Positions 42,386 through 53,860 are shown, numbered from the stretch's first letter. The stretch: DNA of 64,000 nucleotides from Kineosporia aurantiaca JCM 3230 (GCA_000719025.1 JODP01000017.1:77260-141259); one strand, 5' to 3'. Numbers and translations are program-made. Notes: a model not told the origin generated them from the sequence alone.

Positions 42386-44596
42386 ATGACCACCAGCGCC
42401 GACTACGAGACCCTGGCTACCTATGCCGAGCCGGCGATCCAGCTCGAGGGCCGCGCCGGGGTGCTGGAGCTGGACGGGGTCTTCCGGCGCCGGCCCGCCC
42501 TCGCCTGCGTCGTCGTGCACACCGAGCAGGGCCCCAAGGTGGTCGACCGCAGCTGGTTCGAGGCCTGGGTCACCGGTCGGCTGGGCTACGGCCGGGCCGT
42601 GCATTCCCGGGACCGTCTGCAGGACACTCCTTTTCCCGAGTCGCTGGTGCTCCCGGCCAACACCACGGTGGAGGCCGCGGCGCTGGCCATCGTGGACGGG
42701 CAGGGCCGGGTGATCGCCGGCAACATCGGGGTCACCGGGCCGCGCGGCGTGATCGGCACCGTGCGTACCACCACCATCTTCGCCGGGCTCTACCACCGGT
42801 ACGCGTTCCAGGCGGTCCACGATCCACTCACCGGCCTGCCCAACCGGATGTACCTGACCGAGCACCTGCGTCGCACCGGCCCGGCCGCGGCCGCCCCGGC
42901 CGCGCTGTACATCGACCTGGACCGGTTCAAGGACGTGAACGACCGTTACGGGCACGCCGCCGGTGACCAGGTGCTGGTCTCGTTCAGCCAGCGGCTACGC
43001 GCCCTGGCCGGGCCCGGCGACCTGGTGATCCGGCTCGGCGGGGACGAGTTCGTGATCCTGCTGGCCCGCGGGCAGGACCCGGAGCTGACCCGGTCGGTGG
43101 CCGAACGGGTGGTCTCCGAGGCCGCCCGCCCGTTCCTGATCTCGGTCGATCAGGGGTTCGCGGGCACGCCCCCGACGGCGGTCACGGTGCGGTTGGGGGC
43201 CAGCGTCGGGGTGGCCACGGCCGATCCCGGAAAAGCGGGCGGTGGGCCGGACCAGATCCTGACCGAGGCCGACCTGGCCATGTACCAGGCCAAGTCGACG
43301 GGCCGGGGCCGGGCCTACCACTACGACGAGGAGCTCCTGGCCGGCCGCGAGACCCCGGCCCAGGCGCACGCCCGGCACGATCTGGAGCGGCGGCTGCGCG
43401 ACGCGCTGGCCCAGGAGACGCTCGAGCTGCACTACCAGCCCCAGCTGGAGCTGGCCTCGGGCCGGGTCACCGGGGTGGAGGCGCTGGCCCGGTGGAACGA
43501 CCCGGTCCTGGGCGAGGTCCCGCCCGCCGAGTTCGTCGCGGTGGCCGAGGAGAGCGGGCTGATCGTCGACCTCGGGCGCTGGGCCCTGGCCCAGGCCTGC
43601 CGGGACGCGGCGGCCTGGCCGGTGCCGGGCGGCCAGCGCTCGGCCCCGAGCGTGGCCGTCAACGTCTCGGCCGTCCAGCTGGCCCAGCCCTTGTTCATCA
43701 GCGACGTGACCCGGGCCCTGGCCGGCTCCGGGCTGCCCCCGCACCGGCTCTGCCTGGAGATCACCGAGACCGCGGCGGTGGCCGACCTGAGCGAGACCGC
43801 GCGCCGGCTGACCGAGCTCCGGGTGATGGGCGTGGGGGTGGCGCTGGACGATTTCGGCACCGGGCACTCCTCGCTGACCATGCTGCGCCGGCTGCCGGTC
43901 TCGGTGGTCAAGATCGACAAGAGCTTCGCCGGGCGGATCACCGACGATCCGGCCGACGCCACCCTGGTCCGCCTGGTCACCGACGCGGCCCACGTGATGG
44001 GCCAGCGGGTCTGCGCCGAGGGCATCGAGACCGCCGAGCAGGCCGCCCAGCTCGCGGCCATGGGCTGCGACCTGGTGCAGGGCTGGCTGGTGGCCGGGGC
44101 CCTGCCGGGAACTGCGGCCCTGGGTGCCTGGCTGCAGCGGCACGTCGGTGGGGAGAGCCAGCCGCTGGCCCCGGCCCCGCTGGGCGGTGGGGACGAGCTG
44201 ATCATGGTGGCCGACGCGGAGGGCCGGCTGAGTTACGTGGGGGCGTCCAGCTGGCCGATCCTCGACCGGCGGCCGGAGGAACTGCTGGGCACCTCGGTGC
44301 TGGCCCTGGTGCACCCGGACGACCTGGACCGGATCCGTCGGCACGGGCTGCCCTCGCACGACCGGGACGGCACCACCTACCGGTTCCGCGGGCGGGACGG
44401 GGCCTACCGCTGGCTGCTCTGCCGCACCCGACGGGTGGCCACCGGAGAGGCCGGGCGCTGGCAGCTGATGATGGTCTGCCGGGACGTGACCCGCTCGGCC
44501 GAGGCCGAGCAGGCCCTCGCCGACCTGCGCTCGCACCTGCACACGATCGGGGTGGCCGGCCGGAGCCACACCGCCTACCTGCCGGGCCAGCGGTAA
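42386..44596 (+). CDS. GGDEF-EAL cyclic-di-GMP signalling protein with CBS-like and PAS domains
   Basis: 736 residues, no membrane segment. Residues 15-135 resemble the paired CBS-like module often found before such GGDEF domains. GGDEF domain: active-site RLGGDEF at 216-222 is intact; the allosteric I-site RxxD is missing (GPGD at that place). EAL domain: GVEALARW at 364, LDDFGTGHSS and SFAGRI are intact, so phosphodiesterase activity is likely. A C-terminal PAS domain (about 610-715) ends in WQLMMVCRDVTR. It makes and/or degrades c-di-GMP in response to cytoplasmic signals. ATG 42386 follows GAGGGG closely. Confidence 0.92.
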   Translation: MTTSADYETLATYAEPAIQLEGRAGVLELDGVFRRRPALACVVVHTEQGPKVVDRSWFEAWVTGRLGYGRAVHSRDRLQDTPFPESLVLPANTTVEAAALAIVDGQGRVIAGNIGVTGPRGVIGTVRTTTIFAGLYHRYAFQAVHDPLTGLPNRMYLTEHLRRTGPAAAAPAALYIDLDRFKDVNDRYGHAAGDQVLVSFSQRLRALAGPGDLVIRLGGDEFVILLARGQDPELTRSVAERVVSEAARPFLISVDQGFAGTPPTAVTVRLGASVGVATADPGKAGGGPDQILTEADLAMYQAKSTGRGRAYHYDEELLAGRETPAQAHARHDLERRLRDALAQETLELHYQPQLELASGRVTGVEALARWNDPVLGEVPPAEFVAVAEESGLIVDLGRWALAQACRDAAAWPVPGGQRSAPSVAVNVSAVQLAQPLFISDVTRALAGSGLPPHRLCLEITETAAVADLSETARRLTELRVMGVGVALDDFGTGHSSLTMLRRLPVSVVKIDKSFAGRITDDPADATLVRLVTDAAHVMGQRVCAEGIETAEQAAQLAAMGCDLVQGWLVAGALPGTAALGAWLQRHVGGESQPLAPAPLGGGDELIMVADAEGRLSYVGASSWPILDRRPEELLGTSVLALVHPDDLDRIRRHGLPSHDRDGTTYRFRGRDGAYRWLLCRTRRVATGEAGRWQLMMVCRDVTRSAEAEQALADLRSHLHTIGVAGRSHTAYLPGQR

Positions 44597-44745
44597 CAAT
44601 TGAGGTGATAACAGGCCGGTCGAAGGGTCTTCTCCGGTGGCAGAAAAGGCCAGGACGTGATGCAGTTCTGGACGGCGAATGATCATCGCGGAGAACGGCC
44701 TCCGCCCGAAACAGTTCCGCTGAACTCCCCAGAAAGAGGCCTCCG

Positions 44746-46917
<2,172 letters not shown>

Positions 46918-46927
46918 GCAGCGTTCG

Positions 46928-48064
46928 CTAGGCCGCCGTCCAGGTGACGTCCAGCCACAGCCGGTCGCCGCTGACCAGCCGGCTCAGCTCGACCGAGCCG
47001 GAGTCCGCCCCGGCCACGGCCCGGCGGCCGGTCGGGGCGGCCTCCTGAGCGGTGTCCGTCACCTCGGCCACCACGCTCAGGGTGACCTGGCCGGGCCGCC
47101 CGACCACGGTCACCCGGGCGTGGGAGCGGGCCCCGGCCAGCACGGCGATCACCGGCTCGGTCAGGGCCCGGCGGGCCGGGAGCGGCACCGCCGGCAGCTG
47201 GCCGCGCATCGACGCCTGGACGGTGATGCCCTGGCGCTCGGCCACGTCGATGCAGGCGTAGATCTCGTGTTCCAGCGGATCGGTCACGTCGTCGCTCTCG
47301 GCGAACAGCCGCCGCATCCGGGCGGCCTCGACCGAGCAAGCCCGCCGGACCGCCGGATCGGCCGGGTCGTGCTCGCCGGAGGCGATGCCCTGCAGCAGGG
47401 GAGCGGTGGTCCGGGCGAGCTCGTCGTACCGGGTCTGCCGGTCGGTGTGCAGCTGCTCGGCGACCCGCTCGGACAGCCGGAGCCGGGCCTCCTCGGTCGC
47501 GGTCTGCCGGGCCACCGCCCCGGACTGCTGCAGGGCCACCGCCGCGACCGCCACCGCGCCCTGCCAGCTGGCCACCAGCAGGCTGGTCACGCCCATCTCG
47601 ACCAGGGTGGGCCGGTCGCCCTGCCCGGCCGCGAGCACCTGGACCAGGCTGATCAGCTGCTGCAGGCCGAGGGCGCCGAAGAACCAGCCGAGCGGCAGAT
47701 CCATCAGCAGCAGCACCGCGAACCAGCCGAACATCTTCCAGGACCAGTGCGGCGGCAGGATCATCTGCTCCGGCTTCACCACCGCGGTGGCCACGACGGT
47801 GGCGGCCAGGGTGAGCACCACCAGCGGCCAGCGCAGCCGCCCCCACGGCCGGTCCCGCAGGATGATCACGGCCGCCAGGGCCAGCACGGCGACCAGCACC
47901 GCCAGCGCACCGAACTCCAGCGTCGGTGACGTGTAAGCGTCCTTCGATGCGAGCGCGGTCGGCAAGAACCACAGGCAGAGATCGGCGGTGCTGACTCCGA
48001 GCGTGGCGATCCGCAGGCCGCGCAGGAACTCGTCGGCGATGACGACCGGCGTGGGTTCAGACAT
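46928..48064 (-). CDS. Membrane protein partner of histidine kinase (kinase-like, no His box)
   Basis: 378 residues. Four to five membrane segments (about 15-160) lead to a coiled helix (ARQTATEEARLRLSERVAEQLHTDRQTRYDEL) and a C-terminal region laid out like a degenerate HATPase domain (LTEPVIAVLAGARSHARVTVVGRPGQVTLSVV). No phospho-acceptor His and no N or G box were seen. Its start overlaps the upstream kinase gene by 8 bases. It probably works as a co-sensor or heterodimer partner; I do not know a named family. Confidence 0.65.
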   Translation of the reverse strand: MSEPTPVVIADEFLRGLRIATLGVSTADLCLWFLPTALASKDAYTSPTLEFGALAVLVAVLALAAVIILRDRPWGRLRWPLVVLTLAATVVATAVVKPEQMILPPHWSWKMFGWFAVLLLMDLPLGWFFGALGLQQLISLVQVLAAGQGDRPTLVEMGVTSLLVASWQGAVAVAAVALQQSGAVARQTATEEARLRLSERVAEQLHTDRQTRYDELARTTAPLLQGIASGEHDPADPAVRRACSVEAARMRRLFAESDDVTDPLEHEIYACIDVAERQGITVQASMRGQLPAVPLPARRALTEPVIAVLAGARSHARVTVVGRPGQVTLSVVAEVTDTAQEAAPTGRRAVAGADSGSVELSRLVSGDRLWLDVTWTAA

Positions 48065-49205
48065 CGGCCCACTCCAGCCGCACGACCGTGCCGTTGCCCG
48101 GCGATGAGACGACCGCGCCGTGCCCGCCGGCCCGTTGCATCCGCGCAACGATCGATTCGGCAATGCCGCGGCGATGCAGCGGGACGTGAGCCGGGTCGAA
48201 ACCCTTTCCCCGGTCCCGCACCTCGACCACCAGCCGGCCGGCCTCCCGCTCCACCGAGAGGTCGGCCTCCGACACCGACGCGTGCCGGGCCACATTGGTC
48301 AGGGCCTCCCGGACGCTGTCCCGGATCGCGATGGCCGGCAGCGAAGGCAGCATCAGCGTCTCCAGGGGCGGGTAGGCGACGGCCACGCCACCGGCCGCGG
48401 TGGTCTCGGCGAGCATGGTGGCCAGATCGAGCACCGGCTGTGGACGCACCGCGCGGACCTCTGGGTCGAGCATCTCCAGGTCCCGCCGGGCCTGCCGCTG
48501 CAGCCATTCGCTGCGCCGGTGCACGGTGCCCTGACCCACCATCAGCAAGGTGGCGGCGGCGGTGTCGTGCAGGGTGGCCAGGTGCTCGCGCTCGTCGGTC
48601 CGTCGGGCCCGGCTGACCTCCGCGGCCGCGCGCTCCCGGTCGCCGGCCGCCAAATAGACGTCGGCCCGGCGGCCACCGCGGCGAACCATCACGAACAGGC
48701 CTCGGGACAAAAGCCCGTCCACCAGCAACCAGTACGCGGGGGCCGGCCAGCTTCCCTGGTTGTTCCCGCCGATCGAGGTGTCGATGCCGATCCAGTACGA
48801 GGCCACGAACAGCACCGCGGCGATCGCCCCGACCCGCGGCGTCGTGTGCCATTGATAAGTGACGACGGTCATCGCCACCAGGGCGTTCATCCACCCGGTA
48901 CCGTCCGGCACGCCGTTCAGCGGGATCACCCAGTGCTGACTCAGCAGGACCGCGCAGCTGATCGTCACGTCCGCCGCCAGCCAGACGCCGTCCACCCGCT
49001 CGCGATCGCGCCGGCGGATCATCCGCAGGCAGAAGACCAGCGTCCAGACGATCAGCACGGTGGTGACCACGGCCGCCGCGACCAGCCGGGTGCCGGAGAT
49101 CAGGAACAGGCCGAGGCAGCCGCAGCCGATCGCCACGACGATCCGGCTGACGGCGGCCCAGAGCAGGCTCAGGCGCAGCATCGACCGTTCGACCGGCTGG
49201 GGCAC
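48057..49205 (-). CDS. Sensor histidine kinase (HisKA_3-like)
   Basis: 382 residues. Six membrane segments in the first 175 residues, a helix with variant phospho-acceptor motif EREHLATLHDTAAATLLMVG, and an ATPase domain (REALTNVARHA, VVEVRDRGKGFDP, GIAESIVARMQRAGG). It should phosphorylate a LuxR-type regulator; none overlaps, but a LuxR protein with a pseudo-receiver is 0.9 kb away. GTG 49205 or ATG 49181 may start it. Confidence 0.82.
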   Translation of the reverse strand: MPQPVERSMLRLSLLWAAVSRIVVAIGCGCLGLFLISGTRLVAAAVVTTVLIVWTLVFCLRMIRRRDRERVDGVWLAADVTISCAVLLSQHWVIPLNGVPDGTGWMNALVAMTVVTYQWHTTPRVGAIAAVLFVASYWIGIDTSIGGNNQGSWPAPAYWLLVDGLLSRGLFVMVRRGGRRADVYLAAGDRERAAAEVSRARRTDEREHLATLHDTAAATLLMVGQGTVHRRSEWLQRQARRDLEMLDPEVRAVRPQPVLDLATMLAETTAAGGVAVAYPPLETLMLPSLPAIAIRDSVREALTNVARHASVSEADLSVEREAGRLVVEVRDRGKGFDPAHVPLHRRGIAESIVARMQRAGGHGAVVSSPGNGTVVRLEWADV

Positions 49206-49233
49206 GGGCGAAAGTATTACAGAACGGGAAGCG

Positions 49234-49518
49234 TCAGCCCCCGACGATGTGCGTCGCGGTGAACGAGTCCGGCCCTTCCTGGATGAGCCGCCAGACCCGC
49301 AGGTCCTTCCCGATGCCGTTGCTGTCCTTCTCGTAGAACTTCACCGCGTCCTCGTCCTTGCGCGAGCTGCCGCGGACCACGTAGCCACCGTCGTGGTCGA
49401 TCGTGAACTGGGCCTCGGTACCGAGCAGTTCGTCCAGGTCGCGGCACGGATGACCGGCGACCTCGATGACTCGGTAGGCGATGCCGGAGATGATTGGGGC
49501 TGGGGGTGTGTTCGACAT
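49234..49518 (-). CDS. Small hypothetical protein
   Basis: 94 residues. The sequence (ISGIAYRVIEVAGHPCRDLDELLG, VRGSSRKDEDAVKFYEKDSNGIG, WRLIQEGPDSFTATHIVGG) suggests a compact alpha/beta protein; I do not recognise the family. The start is supported by GGAGG 6 bases before ATG 49518. It lies just downstream of nothing co-directional, so it is likely monocistronic. Confidence 0.65.
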   Translation of the reverse strand: MSNTPPAPIISGIAYRVIEVAGHPCRDLDELLGTEAQFTIDHDGGYVVRGSSRKDEDAVKFYEKDSNGIGKDLRVWRLIQEGPDSFTATHIVGG

Positions 49519-49760
49519 GCTGATCCTCCGGACCGCCGGGGAGCGCGCTGTGGACGGGGGGTCGGCGGGTGACCGCCGATGGCCACGGCGCCGGTCCCGA
49601 CCCACCGGTAATGATCACCCGAACGAGTGACGCCCGCCAGGCCAGATGCGGTCGTCCTTGGACGATCCGGGCGGTCGGCGCCGACCGGTCGTCACCGCTT
49701 CCGGGAGATGGTCACGCAGGGTGGACTGGCGGTGTCCGGGGGATCGGGCATCCTGTCGGG

Positions 49761-49940
49761 ATGTCTCAGCCGGAACCGGAACTCGACCCCGAGGTGTACC
49801 CGCCGATCGATCCGCAGGAACCCGTGCCCGACGATCCCGGCGAACTGCTGCCGGACACGCCGGAGACGCTGCCACCGGCGCCGGCCGAACCCGGGCCGGG
49901 CGATCCGGACGACCCGGAGCCGGTTCCCGAACCCGGCTGA
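49761..49940 (+). CDS. Very small Pro/Glu/Asp-rich protein
   Basis: 59 residues, almost wholly Pro, Glu and Asp (ELDPEVYPPIDPQEPVPDDPGE), surely disordered. Similar acidic proline-rich miniproteins occur in actinobacteria without known role. Codon bias suits coding, but there is no good Shine-Dalgarno, so this could be spurious. It ends inside a 16-bp tandem repeat. Confidence 0.4.
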   Translation: MSQPEPELDPEVYPPIDPQEPVPDDPGELLPDTPETLPPAPAEPGPGDPDDPEPVPEPG

Positions 49941-49986
49941 ACCCTGCGCCGGCTGAACCCTGTGCCGCTTGAACCCGGTGCCGTTG
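49939..49986. repeat. 16-bp tandem repeat (three units)
   Basis: Units GAACCCTGCGCCGGCT, GAACCCTGTGCCGCTT and GAACCCGGTGCCGTTG follow each other, with partial copies on both sides. They begin at the stop of the small acidic gene and run towards the LuxR gene. Confidence 0.85.
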
Positions 49987-50114
49987 GAAACCCTCAACCG
50001 GTCAGCCCGGCGACCTGCAGCAGAACTCCTCCCGCAAATGCAGCAATTCGACAGAGGTCCGATCGGCCTGGCCGCGGGCACCATGGCGAGCAACGGCGAA
50101 CGCGAGGAGGAACC

Positions 50115-50816
50115 ATGGTGGTACAGGTCGTTCCGCAGGCCCGGCTCACCCGGGCGAAGGCGGCCGGGCCGACGGCCCCCGGATCGAAGCCGGTGAACCT
50201 GGTGACCCGGATCGCGGTGTCCGCGGCGGACCCGGTCAGCCGCGCCGGGCTGGTGGCGCTGTTGCAGGGGCAGGCCGGTCTGAGATTGGTGAGCGACGAC
50301 CAGGACGACAGCGATGTCCTGGTGCTGGCGGCGGCCCGGCTGGACGGCCGGGTGATGCCGGTGCTGCGGCGCTCAGCGACCACCACCCGCCGGCCGGTCG
50401 TGCTGGTGGTGGACGAGATCAACGAGCAGGAGCTGCTCCTGGCGGTGGAGTGCCGGGTGCTGGCCGTGCTGCCGCGGGCCGCCACGACCGGGGATCGGCT
50501 GGTGCGCAGCGTGCGGACGGTGGCGGAGGGCAACGGGGTGCTGCCCGCCCCACTGGTCGGCGACCTGCTGAACTACCTGCGGACGCTGCAGAAGGACGTG
50601 CTGCAGGAGGCCGGGCTGGGCGCGGCCGGGCTGACTCCTCGCGAGGTCGAGGTGATCCGGCTGATGGCCGAAGGGCTGGAGACCACCGAGATCGGCGCCC
50701 GGCTCGGGTATTCGGGGCGCACCGTCAAGGGGGTCATCCACCAGGTGGCCCGTAAGCACCAGCTGCGCAACCGGTCGCACATCATCGCGCACGCCATGCG
50801 CTCAGGTGTCATCTGA
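50115..50816 (+). CDS. LuxR-family regulator with pseudo-receiver domain
   Basis: 233 residues. Residues 35-150 have the receiver layout (TRIAVSAADPVSRAGLVALL) but the phospho-acceptor strand reads DVLVLAAAR with no Asp at the usual point. The LuxR HTH is intact (GLTPREVEVIRLMAEGLETTEIGARL, YSGRTVKGVIHQVARKH). It may be controlled by protein contact rather than phosphorylation, perhaps with the nearby kinase pair. GAGGAGG lies before ATG 50115. Confidence 0.87.
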   Translation: MVVQVVPQARLTRAKAAGPTAPGSKPVNLVTRIAVSAADPVSRAGLVALLQGQAGLRLVSDDQDDSDVLVLAAARLDGRVMPVLRRSATTTRRPVVLVVDEINEQELLLAVECRVLAVLPRAATTGDRLVRSVRTVAEGNGVLPAPLVGDLLNYLRTLQKDVLQEAGLGAAGLTPREVEVIRLMAEGLETTEIGARLGYSGRTVKGVIHQVARKHQLRNRSHIIAHAMRSGVI

Positions 50817-50850
50817 GAAGAGGCCGGGTTTCCGGCTCTGGGCAGGGATG

Positions 50851-50869
50851 TTAGGGTCCCCTTACCTGG
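50851..50869 (+). promoter_or_regulatory. Candidate iron box before siderophore permease operon
   Basis: TTAGGGTCCCCTTACCTGG matches the DtxR/IdeR consensus at about 12 of 19 positions, with both TTAGG and TACCT half-sites. It is 48 bases before the first permease start. Confidence 0.5.
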
Positions 50870-50916
50870 TTGCCGGTGAGGGTGGCCGACAACTGACCCC
50901 CTGACAGGAGTGCCTG

Positions 50917-51975
50917 GTGACGCCCGCAACCCAAGCGCCACCCCTGGGCCGCACCGAGCGCCGGGTGAGTGGGGTCCGGCCGGTCGCCGGGCTGGCCGGA
51001 GTGCTCGGGCTGATCGTCCTGCTGCTGGTCTCGATCGTCCTCAGTCTCACCGTCGGCTCCGGGCACGTCCCCCTCAGCGACGTCTGGCAGGGCATGTTCA
51101 GCCCGGACCGCTCGGTCGAGGGGCAGCTGATCGTGCAGCACCTGCGGATCCCGCGCACCGTGGCCGGGCTGCTGGCCGGGGCGGCCCTCGGTCTGGCCGG
51201 GGCGGTGATCCAGGGCGTCACCCGCAATCCGCTGGCCGACCCGGGATTGCTCGGGATCAACGCCGGGGCCTCCGCGGCCGTGGTGCTCGCTATCGGGTGG
51301 CTGGGCATCACCGCGGCCAACGGCTACATCTGGTTCGGCTTCCTCGGCGCCGCGGTGGCCGCCACCGTGGTCTACGGCATCGGCTCGCTCGGCCGGGAGG
51401 GCGCCACCCCGGTCAAGCTCGCCCTGGCCGGCCAGGCCACCAGTTCCGCGCTGATCGCGCTGACCACGGCAATGCTGCTGAAGGACACCGAAACCTACGA
51501 CCGGTACCGGTTCTGGCAGGTCGGCTCGCTGACCGGGCGCAGTTCCGACGTGCTCTGGCAGGCCGCGCCGTTCATCGGGATCGGCGTGCTGCTCGCCCTG
51601 GCGCTCGGGCCCCAGCTGAACGCGCTGGCCCTGGGCGACGACGTGGCCCGCGGGCTGGGGCAGAAGGTCGGCCTGATCCGGGTGCTGAGCGCGGTCGCGG
51701 TGGTGCTGCTGACCGGGGCGGCCACGGTGGTCGCGGGCCCGATCGCGTTCGTCGGCCTGGTGGTGCCGCACGCGGTCCGGACGATCAGCGGCGCCGACTA
51801 CCGCTGGACCCTGGTGCTCAGCCTGCTGCTGGCGCCCTCGCTGCTGCTGGTCTCGGACGTGATCGGCCGGATCATCGCCCGCCCCGGCGAACTCCAGGTC
51901 GGCATCGTCACCGCCGCGGTCGGCGCGATCCCGTTCGTGATCCTGGTCCGCCGCCGGAAGCTGGCCGAGCTGTGA
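50917..51975 (+). CDS. Siderophore-iron ABC permease (FecCD family), first subunit
   Basis: 352 residues, about nine to ten membrane segments, with FecCD motifs (RIPRTVAGLLAGAALGLAGAVIQGVTRNPLADPGLLGINAGA; FVGLVVPHAVRTISGADYR). It pairs with the next gene product to import Fe(III)-siderophore. GTG 50917 has CAGGAG 6 to 7 bases upstream. Three overlapping genes form the operon: permease, permease, ATPase. Confidence 0.95.
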   Translation: MTPATQAPPLGRTERRVSGVRPVAGLAGVLGLIVLLLVSIVLSLTVGSGHVPLSDVWQGMFSPDRSVEGQLIVQHLRIPRTVAGLLAGAALGLAGAVIQGVTRNPLADPGLLGINAGASAAVVLAIGWLGITAANGYIWFGFLGAAVAATVVYGIGSLGREGATPVKLALAGQATSSALIALTTAMLLKDTETYDRYRFWQVGSLTGRSSDVLWQAAPFIGIGVLLALALGPQLNALALGDDVARGLGQKVGLIRVLSAVAVVLLTGAATVVAGPIAFVGLVVPHAVRTISGADYRWTLVLSLLLAPSLLLVSDVIGRIIARPGELQVGIVTAAVGAIPFVILVRRRKLAEL

Positions 51976-53015
51976 GCACCCTGACCCAGGACGTCGCCAC
52001 CTTCACCCGGGCCCGCCACACCGGCCGGACCCGCGAGATCATCGTCACCGTCGTCCTGATCGCGGGCATCCTGGCGATGCTCGTCCTTGCCCTGTCCGTC
52101 GGTGACTTCCGCATCCCCCTCGCCGATGTCGTCCAAACCTTGTTCGGCCAGGGCGATGCGGGCAACCACTTCATCATCATCGAACTGCGCCTGCCCCGGG
52201 CCATCACCGGCCTGTGCGTCGGGCTGGCGCTCGGCCTGGCCGGCGCGCTGTTCCAGGCCCTGCTGCGCAACCCGCTGGCCAGCCCGGACATGATCGGCGT
52301 CACGCAGGGCGCAGGGGTCGGCGCGGTGATCGCCTCGATCGGCTTCGGGCTCAGCGGGCTCGCCCTCTCAGGGGCCGCCCTGGCCGGCGCGGTGATCACC
52401 TCCACCCTGATCTATCTGCTCGCCTGGCAGCGCGGAGTCGCCGGATACCGGCTGATCCTGGTCGGTATCGGCGTGGGCGGTGGCCTGGCCTCGGTGATCT
52501 CCTACCTGCTGACCAGTTCTCAGGTCACGGTGGCCCAGGACGCCCTGGTCTGGCTCACCGGATCGCTGAACGGCGCCTCGCTGGAGGCCTTCTGGCCGCT
52601 GCTCGGCGCGCTGGTCGTGCTCCTCCCGCTGACCGCGCTGGCGGCCCGGCCGTTGCCGGTACTTCAACTGGGCGACGAGACCGCGGCCGGGCTCGGGGTT
52701 CCGGTCGAGCGCAGCCGCCGGGCCCTGCTGGCCTGCGCGGTCGGGCTCACCGGGGTGGCGGTGGCGGCGGCCGGGCCGGTGGCGTTCGTCGCGTTCGTGG
52801 CCGGGCCGGTGGCCCGGCGGCTGATCCCGACCAAGGGCGCCGCGCTGGTGCAGGCCGCCCTGGTCGGCGCGCTCCTGATGCTGGTGGCGGATTTCGCCGC
52901 GCAGCACCTGCTCTGGTCCACCCAGTTCCCGGTGGGGGTGGTCACCAGTCTGATCGGTGCGCCGTACCTGCTCTGGTTGCTGTCGCGGGCCAACCGGATC
53001 GGCAGAGGCGGATGA
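51972..53015 (+). CDS. Siderophore-iron ABC permease (FecCD family), second subunit
   Basis: 347 residues with the same fold and motifs (LRLPRAITGLCVGLALGLAG, RNPLASPDMIGVTQGAG). Its GTG overlaps the first permease stop by GTGA, and its own stop overlaps the ATPase start by ATGA. Tight coupling gives equal amounts of the two channel halves. Confidence 0.95.
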   Translation: MSTLTQDVATFTRARHTGRTREIIVTVVLIAGILAMLVLALSVGDFRIPLADVVQTLFGQGDAGNHFIIIELRLPRAITGLCVGLALGLAGALFQALLRNPLASPDMIGVTQGAGVGAVIASIGFGLSGLALSGAALAGAVITSTLIYLLAWQRGVAGYRLILVGIGVGGGLASVISYLLTSSQVTVAQDALVWLTGSLNGASLEAFWPLLGALVVLLPLTALAARPLPVLQLGDETAAGLGVPVERSRRALLACAVGLTGVAVAAAGPVAFVAFVAGPVARRLIPTKGAALVQAALVGALLMLVADFAAQHLLWSTQFPVGVVTSLIGAPYLLWLLSRANRIGRGG

Positions 53016-53830
53016 GGATGACGGCCGAACACACGCTCAGTGCGCGGGAACTCGATCTGGGTTACGACGGGCACCCGGTGGTCGAGGGGCTGAACCTGGA
53101 CATCCCGCCCGGCCGGGTGACGATGATCGTGGGCCCCAACGCCTGCGGCAAGTCCACCACGCTGCGCGCGATGGCCCGGCTGCTGGCGCCCAGTTCCGGG
53201 GCGATCCTGCTGGACGGCAAGGACATTCAGAAGACGCCGACCAAGGACGTGGCGAGCGTGCTGGGGATTCTGCCGCAGACCCCGGTCGCGCCGGACGGCA
53301 TCATCGTCAGCGATCTGGTCGGTCGGGGCCGGTACCCGCACCAGGGCTGGCTGCGCCGGTGGACGGCGGAGGACGATGCGGCGGTGGCCGAGGCAATGCG
53401 GGCCACCAGCGTGCTCGACCTGGCCTCGCGACCGGTGGACGCGCTCTCCGGCGGCCAGCGCCAGCGGGTGTGGATCGCCATGGCCCTGGCCCAGCGGACC
53501 GACCTGCTGCTGCTCGACGAGCCCACGACCTATCTCGACGTGGCGCACCAGCTCGAGGTTCTCGACCTGCTGATCGACCTCAACGCCGAGCGGGGTACCA
53601 CGGTGGTCGTCGTGCTGCACGACCTGAACCTGGCCTGCCGTTACGCAGATCACCTGGTGGCGATGCGAGCGGGAAAGGTTATGGCCCAGGGTAAACCGGG
53701 TGAGGTGGTCACCGCGGAACTCATCGGCGACATCTTCGGCATGCGCTGTTCGGTTGTGCCGGACCCGATTTCGGGCACCCCGTTGATCGTCCCGATCGGG
53801 CGGCACCGGGCCGAGGGGATGGTCAGCTGA
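53012..53830 (+). CDS. Siderophore-iron ABC transporter ATPase (FepC-like)
   Basis: 272 residues. Walker A GPNACGKST, Q-loop ILPQTP, signature LSGGQRQR, Walker B LLLLDEP, H-loop LHDLN. It has the RGRYPHQGW stretch typical of FepC/FhuC ATPases. ATG 53012 overlaps the permease stop; ATG 53018 is a close alternative. Confidence 0.95.
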   Translation: MRMTAEHTLSARELDLGYDGHPVVEGLNLDIPPGRVTMIVGPNACGKSTTLRAMARLLAPSSGAILLDGKDIQKTPTKDVASVLGILPQTPVAPDGIIVSDLVGRGRYPHQGWLRRWTAEDDAAVAEAMRATSVLDLASRPVDALSGGQRQRVWIAMALAQRTDLLLLDEPTTYLDVAHQLEVLDLLIDLNAERGTTVVVVLHDLNLACRYADHLVAMRAGKVMAQGKPGEVVTAELIGDIFGMRCSVVPDPISGTPLIVPIGRHRAEGMVS

Positions 53831-53836
53831 CCGGAC

Positions 53837-53855
53837 TTAGGTGATGCTAACCTAA
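53837..53855 (+). promoter_or_regulatory. Strong DtxR/IdeR iron box at the siderophore-binding protein gene
   Basis: TTAGGTGATGCTAACCTAA matches the consensus at 16 or 17 of 19 positions, with perfect outer half-sites. It ends 5 bases before the ATG of the binding-protein gene, so that gene has its own iron-repressed promoter and probably a leaderless mRNA. Confidence 0.88.
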
Positions 53856-53860
53856 CTCCC

